A model generated the notes under the pieces. That model saw only the letters and a program-made list of their open reading frames with translations, ran no database searches and was not told the origin of the DNA. Made by a program: the position numbers and the translations under genes. Shown here in pieces: positions 1 through 5,341 of a stretch of DNA of 5,341 nt (positions are counted from its first letter, which is position 1; each line of letters begins with the position of its first letter). This DNA comes from Tagaea sp. (GTDB lineage Bacteria > Pseudomonadota > Alphaproteobacteria > CACIAM-22H2): positions 1 to 5,341 of the forward strand of contig JAMNXK010000197.1 in assembly GCA_023653245.1 (NCBI GenBank), in the 5' to 3' direction.

Positions 1-834
1 GCGGCCGATCGGGATGTCGAAGGCGTCGTCGAGATGATGCTCGACGCCACGCAGAACTACGGGAAAGCCCTGACCGCCGAGCGGCTCTTCGATTGGCATG
101 CCGCCTTGTTTCCAACCGGCCGCAGCGGGATAAAAAAGATCGTCGTCGGCGCCTGGCGCGACGACAAAGAAGGACCGATGCAAGTGGTCTCGGGCCCGAT
201 GGGGCGAGAGCGCGTCCATTTCGAAGGCCCTCCCGCCGGGACGCTACGTCTTGAGATGGATGCGTTTCTCGCTTGGTTCAATGCGCCACCCGATGTGGAT
301 CCGGTCGTCAAGGCTGGCCTCGCCCATCTGTGGTTCGTGACGATCCATCCCTTCGAAGATGGCAACGGCCGAATCGCGCGCGCGATCGCCGATATGGCGT
401 TGGCGCGCTCCGAGAATAGCCCTCGACGTTTCTACAGCATGTCCAGCCAGATCAGAGTCGAGCGAAAGGCCTACTACGACATCCTCGAGCGGACGCAAAA
501 AGGCGATCTCGACTGCACCGAATGGCTGACATGGTTTTTGACGTGCCTGGGCCACGCGATCGTCGGCGCGGAAAAGACGCTCGCGGGTGTCCTCGGACGG
601 CATGCGTTTTGGGAGCGGCACAAAACTTCGGGCTTGAATGAGCGCCAGCGCATTTTGCTGGATCGGTTGCTGCAAGGGTACGAGGGCAAACTCACGACAA
701 GAAAGGCCGCGATCCATGCGAAGACGTCGCACGATACGGCACTTCGCGACATCGACGATCTGGTCAAGCGCGGTATCCTCGTTAGAAATCCGGGTGGCGG
801 CCGCAGCGTGAGTTACTCGCTGGTGAACGAGTAG
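1..834 (+). CDS. Fic-domain protein with C-terminal winged helix, 5'-truncated by window edge
   Basis: The frame is open from base 1 to the TAG at 832-834, giving 277 visible residues. The true start lies to the left; ATGs at 34 and 37 are internal. The complete Fic motif HPFEDGNGRIAR (346-381) matches HxFx(D/E)GNGRxxR, so the catalytic His and the phosphate-binding GNGR loop are intact. The stretch from about 136 to 230 would form the substrate-positioning flap. Residues from about 210 to the end (from about base 630) look like a winged helix ending in a GGGRSVSY wing. Fic enzymes usually transfer AMP from ATP to a target protein hydroxyl. The opening residues resemble the DUF4172-Fic family, about 370 aa long, so I infer that about 95 N-terminal residues are missing. 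In that family they include the inhibitory (S/T)xxxE(G/N) helix, which cannot be checked here. GC content is lower than in the genes right of the tRNA, suggesting acquisition. Target unknown. Confident in the family, not in its role (regulator, toxin or other). Confidence 0.9.
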   Translation, partial: AADRDVEGVVEMMLDATQNYGKALTAERLFDWHAALFPTGRSGIKKIVVGAWRDDKEGPMQVVSGPMGRERVHFEGPPAGTLRLEMDAFLAWFNAPPDVDPVVKAGLAHLWFVTIHPFEDGNGRIARAIADMALARSENSPRRFYSMSSQIRVERKAYYDILERTQKGDLDCTEWLTWFLTCLGHAIVGAEKTLAGVLGRHAFWERHKTSGLNERQRILLDRLLQGYEGKLTTRKAAIHAKTSHDTALRDIDDLVKRGILVRNPGGGRSVSYSLVNE

Positions 835-841
835 GTCTGCT

Positions 842-859
842 CTGCGTGGACCCACGCGG
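842..859. other. Short hairpin just after the Fic stop codon
   Basis: CTGCGTG (842-848) can pair with CACGCGG (853-859) around a GACC loop, giving seven pairs including one wobble, and it starts seven bases after the Fic stop. There is no T tract on either side, so it is not a standard intrinsic terminator. It may still protect the 3' end of the Fic mRNA or help stop transcription between the convergent Fic and helix-turn-helix genes. The rest of the 116-bp gap (835-950) shows nothing I can identify. Confidence 0.3.
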
Positions 860-950
860 CGCCTCGATGGTGACGCCCTATCTCCATGACCGCGAAACCC
901 GGGGGCATGCCAAATCGACAAGTGGAGGGCCAAATCCGCAATGCCCGTAC

Positions 951-1151
951 CTAAGTTCCCTTATGGTCCGCGGTCGTACGCATCTTCTGGCTTTCAAGCC
1001 ATTCCGTGACGTCGCTGCGATCGTAGAGGACACTCTTGGGGAGCTTGACGAAGCGAGGCCCCCCTCCCGCCAAACGCCACTTGGCGAGCGTGCCGGTCGT
1101 GACGCGCAGCGCTTCGGCAAGCTCATCGGGTTCAAGGAGATCGAACTGCAT
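951..1151 (-). CDS. Small excisionase/AlpA-like helix-turn-helix protein
   Basis: This encodes 66 aa, starting at ATG 1151-1149 and ending in TAG at 953-951. The whole protein is one HTH_17/MerR-like DNA-binding domain. A first helix LLEPDELAEAL is followed by the recognition region RVTTGTLAKWRLAGGGPRF and the wing KLPKSVLYDRSDVTEWL, then a short polar tail. This pattern is typical of AlpA regulators and of excisionases (recombination directionality factors) carried by integrated elements in alphaproteobacteria. The frame is open further upstream to 1274, but I prefer the internal ATG. The domain starts right after it, and GAGAG lies six bases before it. The gene is read away from the tRNA-Arg and converges on the Fic gene. 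No integrase follows it. It may control excision of the flanking element or transcription of element genes. The fold is well supported; the excisionase role is inference from size and position. Confidence 0.75.
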   Translation of the reverse strand: MQFDLLEPDELAEALRVTTGTLAKWRLAGGGPRFVKLPKSVLYDRSDVTEWLESQKMRTTADHKGT

Positions 1152-1241
1152 CTTTAGCTCTCGGTGGCCGCTGCGCCATGCCTCGACCTGAATCCAAGAT
1201 ATCAGATGCGACGGGAACGTCGGCCTATCGGGCACAGGAAT

Positions 1242-1267
1242 CGCTATGGACACGATGGTGCATAGCG
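1242..1267. repeat. Bulged hairpin between the helix-turn-helix gene and tRNA-Arg
   Basis: CGCTATG (1242-1248) is the exact inverse complement of CATAGCG (1261-1267). Inside it, CAC (1251-1253) pairs with GTG (1258-1260) around a GATG loop, leaving a two-base GA bulge on one side. That makes ten pairs in 26 bases. It sits about 90 bases upstream of the helix-turn-helix start. It could be an operator, a Xis or integrase arm site, or an mRNA leader structure. The sequence alone does not decide which. Confidence 0.45.
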
Positions 1268-1282
1268 GGTGCACGTCGCCGT

Positions 1283-1305
1283 AACGACCGATCCTGGAGA
1301 TCGTT
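1283..1305. repeat. Second small dyad next to the tRNA 3' end
   Basis: CGATC (1289-1293) is inverted at GATCG (1299-1303) around a five-base loop. The overlapping outer pair AACGA (1283-1287) and TCGTT (1301-1305) is also complementary. A further 5-bp dyad, CGACG/CGTCG around GGAA, lies at 1209-1222. Such short dyads arise easily by chance in GC-rich DNA, so this is reported only because several cluster in the gap between a Xis-like gene and a tRNA end. Confidence 0.25.
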
Positions 1306-1342
1306 CCCGCGCGCTCGAACCCTTGATTTGTCTGGAAGGAAA

Positions 1343-1419
1343 TGGCGCGGCCGAAGGGATTCGAACCCCTAACCTCCAGATCCGTAGTCTGATGCTCTAT
1401 CCAGTTGAGCTACGGCCGC
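1343..1419 (-). tRNA. tRNA-Arg (anticodon ACG), CCA encoded
   Basis: Read on the minus strand, the 77 bases fold as a full cloverleaf. The acceptor strand GCGGCCG (1419-1413) pairs with CGGCCGC (1353-1347). The D stem is GCTC/GAGC. The anticodon stem TCAGA/TCTGG holds loop CTACGGA with anticodon ACG. The T stem AGGGG/CCCTT holds loop TTCGAAT. The discriminator base G (1346) and an encoded CCA (1345-1343) follow. The A at position 34 would normally be deaminated to inosine by TadA, letting this tRNA read CGU, CGC and CGA. The gene looks intact. Its 3' end faces the Xis-like gene and Fic region, the usual orientation when an integrated element uses a tRNA 3' end as attachment site. Confidence 0.97.
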
Positions 1420-1466
1420 GCATGCGTTTGACCGCGAGGGCAACACCCCCGGGGAAACGGCCGCGG

Positions 1467-1495
1467 ACACTAGGTGATTCGCCTTCGCCCCGCAA
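1467..1495 (-). promoter_or_regulatory. Candidate sigma-70-type promoter of tRNA-Arg
   Basis: On the minus strand TTGCGG (1495-1490) and TAGTGT (1472-1467) are separated by exactly 17 bases and lie about 50-75 bases upstream of the tRNA 5' end. A GC-only run follows the -10 box, as is common at stringently controlled stable-RNA promoters. The match to consensus is only partial, so this is a position-based prediction. Confidence 0.35.
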
Positions 1496-1523
1496 GCGCT
1501 AAACGCCCCCCTTGCATTTCCCC

Positions 1524-1540
1524 CCGCGGCGCCGCCGCGG
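1524..1540. repeat. GC-only perfect hairpin
   Basis: CCGCGGC (1524-1530) and GCCGCGG (1534-1540) form a perfect 7-bp stem with a three-base loop. No T run follows on either strand, so it is not a normal intrinsic terminator. It lies in the 315-bp gap between the tRNA and lipoprotein genes, where I find no convincing coding sequence. In DNA this GC-rich it may be incidental. Confidence 0.35.
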
Positions 1541-1554
1541 CCCGGTCAAGCCTG

Positions 1555-1624
1555 TGGAAAACCGGGATGATTTCCGCCTTGTGCGGGCCGGACGGCTTGG
1601 TTACGATCCGCCGCCGGTTTTCCA
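1555..1624. repeat. Long-armed inverted repeat, possible structured RNA or leader element
   Basis: TGGAAAACCGG (1555-1565) is the exact inverse complement of CCGGTTTTCCA (1614-1624), separated by 48 bases. The arms contain A4/T4 runs that stand out against the GC-rich surroundings, so chance is less likely than for the GC-only hairpin nearby. Inside, CCGC (1574-1577) pairs with GCGG (1583-1586). Outside, CCCGG (1541-1545) can pair with CCGGG (1637-1641), so about 100 bases could fold as one unit. It ends about 110 bases before the lipoprotein start. It could be a 5' leader structure, a small RNA on either strand, or a dispersed palindromic repeat. I recognise no known RNA family. Confidence 0.45.
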
Positions 1625-1734
1625 GGATGTCCGGTCCCGGGAACCCGCGCGATGGCATGCGTTCGGCAGGCCATCCTTGCTTCTTCCGATCCATCCGTGC
1701 CGACGCGGGGGATCGCCCAACGCGAACGACGCCC

Positions 1735-2946
1735 ATGACCGCTACGCGCCCCCTTTTCGCCTCCTCGGCCCGGTTCCTCGCTTTGGGCGTTGTCGCCCTG
1801 GGCTTGAGCGGCTGCAACTACATGACCGAGGCGCTCTGGCCCTCGATGGAGAGCGACGCCCCGCGCGCCCAAGGCCCCGCCGTGCGTCAGGAAATCCCGC
1901 CTTCCGCCGCCGAGCGCGGCGCGATCGGCGTCGAGCCGTCGCGCGCCACCGGTGCGGTGGGCGCGCCCGACACCGGCCGTCTGCCCGGCGGGCAGGCCAC
2001 GCAAGTGGGCCAGCGCGCCGCCCAGATGCGCGGCGAAGTCCAGAATCTCCAGGGTGCGGTCCAACAGCGCGCGGGTGCCGTCCAGCAAATGCGCGCGGAC
2101 GCGGTTTCCACCTCGCAGCGCTATTTCACCACCGTCGCGGGCATCAACGCGCGCCTGCAAGTCGGCACCACGCCGGGCAACCCGATCCTGCAAGGCCAGT
2201 GGAACACCGCCGCCGCCGAGCTCGACCGCATGTCGGCCGAAATCGGCCGCATGTCGCAGATGTCCAGCCAAGTCGCCGCCGACGCCGCGATGGCCGCCTT
2301 CCTGCTCGATTCGACGCGCGCGGCCTATTCGCTGTCGGGTGCGGTCGAAGACGACCATCGCCAGCTCGCCGTAGTCGAGGACGAGGTCAACCGCACCGTC
2401 GTGTCGATCGACCGGCTGCTCAACGAGCTCAACGAGGATATCGGCCGTCAGTCGACCTATATCGCGCGCGAACGCTCGAACCTGACGGCGCTGTCCCTCG
2501 CCATCCGCAACGGCGAGCTGTTCGGCACCGGCCTCAACAACCGCGCTTTCACCAATGTCGCCCCGCCCGATGGCAGCCCGGCGCTGCTCGGCGTCGCCCC
2601 CGGCGCGGCCCCGCAAGCCGGCAATCCCGCGCAAGCCGCGGCCGGCCGCCGGCCGCTGATGGTGATCCGCTTCGATCGCGCCAATCCGGCCTACGAGCAG
2701 GCGCTCTACACCGCCGTCAGCCGTGCTTTGGAACGCAGCCCGGCGGCGAGTTTCGATCTGGTCGCCGTCGCCCCCTCGCGCGGCGGCCAAAGCCAGGCGG
2801 CCCTGGCCGCGACGACCGCGCGCCGTCAGGCCGAAACCGTGATGCGCAGCCTGGCCGATATGGGCCTGCCCGCGCAGCGCATGACCCTGTCCTCGACCAC
2901 GTCGGGCCAGGCGCAGGCCAACGAAGTCCATCTCTTCGTGCGTTAA
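1735..2946 (+). CDS. Predicted outer-membrane lipoprotein with coiled coil and degenerate OmpA-like C-terminus
   Basis: This encodes 403 aa from ATG 1735. The frame is open upstream to 1474, but this start puts a lipoprotein signal peptide at the N-terminus: TR/SSAR basic region, hydrophobic LALGVVALGL, lipobox LSGC with Cys27. No strong Shine-Dalgarno precedes it. Residue 28 is Asn, so the Asp retention signal of E. coli is absent and outer-membrane sorting is likely. Residues 40-90 are Pro/Ala/Gly-rich and probably disordered. Residues about 90-260 are helical and Gln/Ala-rich, with likely coiled coils at 90-125, 160-185 and 205-250. A Pro/Ala linker (275-305) leads to residues 306-403, which resemble an OmpA-like fold (MVIRFDR strand, RRQAETVMRSLADMGLP helix). 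The Asp of the usual GHTD motif is replaced by an AVAP segment, and Arg of the RA pair is Gln365, so classical peptidoglycan binding is doubtful. No specific function is recognised. It converges on the M23 gene. Confidence 0.85.
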   Translation: MTATRPLFASSARFLALGVVALGLSGCNYMTEALWPSMESDAPRAQGPAVRQEIPPSAAERGAIGVEPSRATGAVGAPDTGRLPGGQATQVGQRAAQMRGEVQNLQGAVQQRAGAVQQMRADAVSTSQRYFTTVAGINARLQVGTTPGNPILQGQWNTAAAELDRMSAEIGRMSQMSSQVAADAAMAAFLLDSTRAAYSLSGAVEDDHRQLAVVEDEVNRTVVSIDRLLNELNEDIGRQSTYIARERSNLTALSLAIRNGELFGTGLNNRAFTNVAPPDGSPALLGVAPGAAPQAGNPAQAAAGRRPLMVIRFDRANPAYEQALYTAVSRALERSPAASFDLVAVAPSRGGQSQAALAATTARRQAETVMRSLADMGLPAQRMTLSSTTSGQAQANEVHLFVR

Positions 2947-3755
2947 TTCCCCGCCGGCAGCGGCGGCAGCACGAGCAGCGGGTCGATCCGGATCTCGAAC
3001 AGATTGACGCGCCAGTCGAGATGCGGGCCCGTGGCGCGGCCCGTCGCCCCCACGGCACCCACGACCTGACCCGGCCGCACGCGCTCGCCGACGGCCACGT
3101 CGATGCGCGACAGATGCGAATAGGTCGAGCTCACACCCGAGCCGTGTTCGAGGATCAACGTACCGCCGGTGAAATAGATATCCATGTCGGCGAACACCAC
3201 CGTGCCGCCGGCGGCGGCGACCGCGGGCGTGCCCGTGGGTGCCGCGATGTCGATCCCGAAATGCGGCTGGCGCGGCTGGCCGTTGAGAATCCGCTGGCTG
3301 CCATAGACCCCGGTGATCCGCCCCACCACCGGCCAGACGAAGCCCGCCAGAAAATGCGGCGTCTCGCCGTCGATCGAGCGGGCCTGGGCGATGCGCGCGT
3401 TCTCCTCGCGGATGCGCGCGAGGAAGGCGGGATCGGGGGTCACCATCGCCTCGGGCAATCCGTCGATGCGCTGGACGTCGAAGCGCCGGGACGCCACGTC
3501 CAGCACGCGGCTCTCTTTGCGCCCATCGGGCCACACGACATCGAGCGTGGCGCGCGGACCCGCTTCGCGCCCGAAGGCGATGGGAAAGCGCCCGTCGGGC
3601 GAGACGCGCACCGCGCGGCCGTCGAGCGTGGCTTGCGCGCCCGGGGCGGCGCGCACCACCGCGAACCCGCCTTGGACCAACTGGCCTTGGATCTCCAACG
3701 CCGCCGCGCGCGCGGGTGCCGCCAGCAGAAGAAGCGCGAAAAGCCAGCGCTTCAC
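2943..3755 (-). CDS. Exported M23 (LytM-type) peptidase family protein
   Basis: This encodes 270 aa from GTG 3755-3753 to TAA 2945-2943. The GTG overlaps the xseA stop in GTGA, and AAGG lies nine bases upstream, which suggests translational coupling. Residues 1-18 form a Sec signal peptide ([11 protein letters not shown], cleavage near ARA). Residues 20-95 look like a beta domain and 105-128 an Arg/Glu-rich helix. Residues about 137-262 are the LytM/M23 domain. HFGID supplies His165 and Asp169, YSHLS supplies His214, and the last motif reads TGPHLDW with His245 and Asp247. M23 enzymes are zinc endopeptidases that cut peptidoglycan cross-bridges or stems, and some members are inactive activators. 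In the usual HxH the second His binds zinc; here it is Asp. I recall the HLD form in a group of proteobacterial M23 proteins, so it may be a subfamily trait. Likely periplasmic; activity uncertain. Confidence 0.92.
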   Translation of the reverse strand: MKRWLFALLLLAAPARAAALEIQGQLVQGGFAVVRAAPGAQATLDGRAVRVSPDGRFPIAFGREAGPRATLDVVWPDGRKESRVLDVASRRFDVQRIDGLPEAMVTPDPAFLARIREENARIAQARSIDGETPHFLAGFVWPVVGRITGVYGSQRILNGQPRQPHFGIDIAAPTGTPAVAAAGGTVVFADMDIYFTGGTLILEHGSGVSSTYSHLSRIDVAVGERVRPGQVVGAVGATGRATGPHLDWRVNLFEIRIDPLLVLPPLPAGN

Positions 3756-5212
3756 AGCAACGTGCCTTGCTTGACCGGCGCCGGTTTGGCCGCGCGTTTG
3801 GGCCCGCCCGAGACGCTCGCCGCCACTTCGCCATCGGCGAAGCGCAGCGTGATGTCGCCGGCTTTGCGCGCGTCGGCCGCCTGGGTCACCACCGCGCCCT
3901 CGGTATCCGTGACCAACGCAAAGCCGCGCGCCAGAGTCTTCTTGTAGGAATAGCTCTCCAGCAGATCGGCGGCCCGGCCCAGACCGGCCGCGCGCGTTTC
4001 GAGCCCGCGCGACGCCGAACCTTTGGCGCGGGCCAGCAGCTCCGCCATGCGCGCGGTCTCGCGCGCAAGCGTCGCGCGCTGGGCGTTGACGTTGGCCGCC
4101 AGCGCCCCGCCCAGCCGTGCCAACGCGCCCTTGGCGCGCTCGAGCTGGGTCTTGGGATCGGGCAGGCGCGCGCCCAGTTCGATCACGATCCGGCGGCGGC
4201 CGGCGATCAGTGCCGTGCCGGCGAGCTTCAAGCGCTCGCCGCGCTCGTCCAAACGCTGCGCGCGTTCTTCGACGAGGCGCGCGGGCTCGCCCAGCGCGGC
4301 GGCTTGCAGCCGCGCGCGCGCTTCGGCGAAGGCGCGTTCCAGCCCCGCTTCGAGCGTCGCCGCGTCGCGCGCGAGGCGCGCCATCAATTCCTGGCGCACC
4401 GGCACCACCATCTCGGCGGCGGCCGTCGGCGTGGGCGCGCGCTTGTCCGACGCGAAATCGATCAGCGTCGTGTCGGTCTCGTGCCCCACGGCGGACACGA
4501 GCGGGATGGCGCTCTCGGCCGCCGCGCGCACCACGATTTCCTCGTTGAACGCCATCAAATCTTCGATCGACCCGCCGCCGCGCGCCACGATCAGCACCTC
4601 GGGGCGTGCGACCGGCCCGCCCGGTTCGAGCGCGTTGAATCCCCGGATCGCCGCGGCGATCTGCTCGGCCGCCCCCTCGCCCTGCACGGCCACCGGCCAC
4701 ACGATCACATGGCGCGGAAAGCGATCGGCCAGGCGATGCAGGATGTCGCGGATCACGGCACCGGTGGGCGAGGTGACGATGCCGATCACGGCGGGCAAAT
4801 AGGGCAAAGGCCGCTTGCGCGCGCCGTCGAACAGACCTTCGGCGGCGAGGCGCTTCTTGCGGTCTTCGATGAGTTTGAGGAGCGCGCCTTGGCCGGCCAG
4901 CTCCATGCGCTCGACCACGATCTGGTATTTCGAGCGGCCGGGATAGGTGGTCAGCCGCCCGACGGCGATAACCTCCATCCCGTCCTCGGGTTTGAGGCCG
5001 AGCTTGCCCGCCGCACCGCGCCAGCACACGCCGTCGATCGCCGCGTCGGCGTCCTTGAGCGAGAAATACAGATGGCCCGAGGAGTGCCGCTTGAATCCCG
5101 AAATCTCGCCGCGCACGCGCACGATCTCGAACGCGTCCTCGACGGTGCGCTTGACCGCTTGCGAAAGCTCCGAAACCGTGTATTCCGGCAAATTGCCGCG
5201 CGGGGACTCCAT
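3752..5212 (-). CDS. xseA: Exodeoxyribonuclease VII large subunit
   Basis: This encodes 486 aa from ATG 5212-5210 to TGA 3754-3752. XseA binds several XseB subunits to form ExoVII, which degrades single-stranded DNA to oligonucleotides in repair and recombination. The N-terminal OB-fold covers about residues 9-105 ([33 protein letters not shown]). The catalytic domain contains [14 protein letters not shown] with Asp156, [16 protein letters not shown] with Arg211, and [14 protein letters not shown] with His244 and Asp247. From memory these align with catalytic-site residues of the E. coli enzyme. Residues 275-420 form long Arg/Ala/Glu-rich coiled-coil helices that carry XseB, followed by the conserved [16 protein letters not shown]-terminal segment. 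Length is slightly above the E. coli protein (456 aa). A TTG at 5230 would add six residues, but ATG 5212 gives the more usual N-terminus. Neither has a clear Shine-Dalgarno. xseB is not in the window. First gene of an operon with the M23 gene. Confidence 0.97.
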   Translation of the reverse strand: MESPRGNLPEYTVSELSQAVKRTVEDAFEIVRVRGEISGFKRHSSGHLYFSLKDADAAIDGVCWRGAAGKLGLKPEDGMEVIAVGRLTTYPGRSKYQIVVERMELAGQGALLKLIEDRKKRLAAEGLFDGARKRPLPYLPAVIGIVTSPTGAVIRDILHRLADRFPRHVIVWPVAVQGEGAAEQIAAAIRGFNALEPGGPVARPEVLIVARGGGSIEDLMAFNEEIVVRAAAESAIPLVSAVGHETDTTLIDFASDKRAPTPTAAAEMVVPVRQELMARLARDAATLEAGLERAFAEARARLQAAALGEPARLVEERAQRLDERGERLKLAGTALIAGRRRIVIELGARLPDPKTQLERAKGALARLGGALAANVNAQRATLARETARMAELLARAKGSASRGLETRAAGLGRAADLLESYSYKKTLARGFALVTDTEGAVVTQAADARKAGDITLRFADGEVAASVSGGPKRAAKPAPVKQGTLL

Positions 5213-5264
5213 GCGAGGGGCATGATACAAGCGCGCACGGTTTCGCGGGAGGCGGTTTTCGGCG
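5213..5264. promoter_or_regulatory. Short divergent promoter region between xseA and purD
   Basis: Only 52 bases separate the two start codons. On the minus strand TATCAT (5227-5222) matches five of six bases of the -10 consensus and ends nine bases before the xseA ATG, so transcription could begin almost at the start codon. No good -35 box is seen 17 bases upstream. On the plus strand GGGAGG (5247-5252) is a ribosome-binding site for purD. Promoters of the two genes must overlap each other or the coding ends. Confidence 0.4.
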
Positions 5265-5341
5265 ATGCGGGTTCTGGTCGTGGGTTCGGGCGGGCGCGAG
5301 CACGCGCTGTGCTGGGCGATATCGGCGTCGCCGCTCTGCGA
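5265..5341 (+). CDS. purD: Phosphoribosylamine-glycine ligase (GAR synthetase), N-terminal fragment
   Basis: Only the first 25 codons are present, from ATG 5265, and the gene continues past the right edge. The visible start [19 protein letters not shown] is the signature N-terminus of PurD: a first beta strand, then the glycine-rich GSGGREHAL loop of its N-terminal domain. PurD is an ATP-grasp enzyme that joins glycine to 5-phosphoribosylamine in the second step of purine biosynthesis, in the cytosol. GGGAGG at 5247-5252 is a good Shine-Dalgarno sequence, although its 12-base spacing is long. The divergent pairing with xseA is, as I recall, common in alphaproteobacteria. The catalytic domains cannot be assessed here. 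Confidence 0.93.
   Translation, partial: MRVLVVGSGGREHALCWAISASPLC

Noticed and set aside
846..1157. Plus-strand 103-aa frame opposite the helix-turn-helix gene
   Set aside because: Antisense to a recognisable domain, with no family resemblance and no ribosome-binding site seen.
1310..1325. TCGAACCCTT near the tRNA as a possible second att copy
   Set aside because: Only about nine bases resemble the T-loop complement and the match does not extend, so it is too short for an att repeat.
1178..1502. Plus-strand reading frames whose peptides contain RDSNP or EGIRTPNLQ
   Set aside because: These run antisense across the tRNA-Arg; such peptides are the familiar spurious product of translating tRNA T-arm complements.
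1470..1817. Minus-strand 115-aa frame across the tRNA-lipoprotein gap
   Set aside because: It overlaps the candidate tRNA promoter, the inverted repeat and the lipoprotein signal peptide. The composition is Arg/Ala/Pro-rich, as expected of random GC-rich frames.
1546..3834. A 762-codon open frame on the minus strand
   Set aside because: It is antisense to the lipoprotein and out of frame with M23, low in complexity and lacks any recognised motif.
1512..3947. An 811-codon open frame on the plus strand
   Set aside because: It is the +2 shadow of the lipoprotein gene continuing antisense over the M23 gene and into xseA. It is Arg/Pro/His-rich with no domain, and such long shadows are common at this GC content.
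4023..4802. A 259-codon plus-strand frame inside xseA
   Set aside because: It is Ser/Ala/Arg-rich antisense shadow of the well-conserved XseA catalytic region.
3756..5303. Upstream extension of the M23 reading frame across all of xseA, suggesting a 786-aa fusion protein
   Set aside because: The extension is an Arg/Gly/Ala-rich shadow of xseA. The signal peptide immediately after GTG 3755 marks the real start.
1..5341. CRISPR arrays, insertion sequences, known riboswitches
   Set aside because: No regularly spaced repeats, transposase motifs with terminal repeats, or recognised aptamer cores were seen by eye on either strand.

Overview
The window is high-GC DNA from a proteobacterium, most likely an alphaproteobacterium, possibly of the Rhodospirillales. 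The evidence is the divergent purD/xseA pair, the style of the XseA sequence, a tRNA-Arg(ACG) with an encoded CCA, and a lipoprotein of a type I associate from memory with Rhodospirillales. No taxonomic search was possible, so this is inference.

Layout. Positions 1-1342 look like accessory DNA. They hold the 3' part of a Fic-domain gene (+ strand, start outside the window) and, convergent with it, a small excisionase/AlpA-like helix-turn-helix gene (- strand). Then comes a structured non-coding stretch that abuts the 3' end of a tRNA-Arg gene (- strand, 1343-1419). By rough hand count the Fic gene is near 60-65% GC, while the lipoprotein gene beyond the tRNA is often above 70%. A Xis-like gene beside a tRNA 3' end suggests that the tRNA is the attachment site of an integrative element lying to the left. 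No integrase and no second att copy are visible.

Positions 1420-1734 (315 bp) carry no convincing gene. They contain a candidate tRNA promoter, a compact GC-rich hairpin and a larger element with 11-bp inverted arms.

Positions 1735-5341 look like core chromosome. A predicted outer-membrane lipoprotein with a degenerate OmpA-like C-terminus (+ strand) converges on a two-gene operon (- strand): xseA (exonuclease VII large subunit) followed by an exported M23-type metallopeptidase. xseA and the M23 gene overlap by 4 nt, and the M23 and lipoprotein genes overlap by 4 nt at interlocked stop codons. The start of purD (purine biosynthesis) lies divergently upstream of xseA and runs off the right edge.

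Functional themes. The lipoprotein and the M23 protein are both envelope or cell-wall proteins. xseA and purD are housekeeping genes (DNA repair, purines). I see no clearly new system. The points most worth following up are the island junction at the tRNA with its hairpins, the H-to-D change in the M23 HxH motif, and the structured element at 1555-1624.
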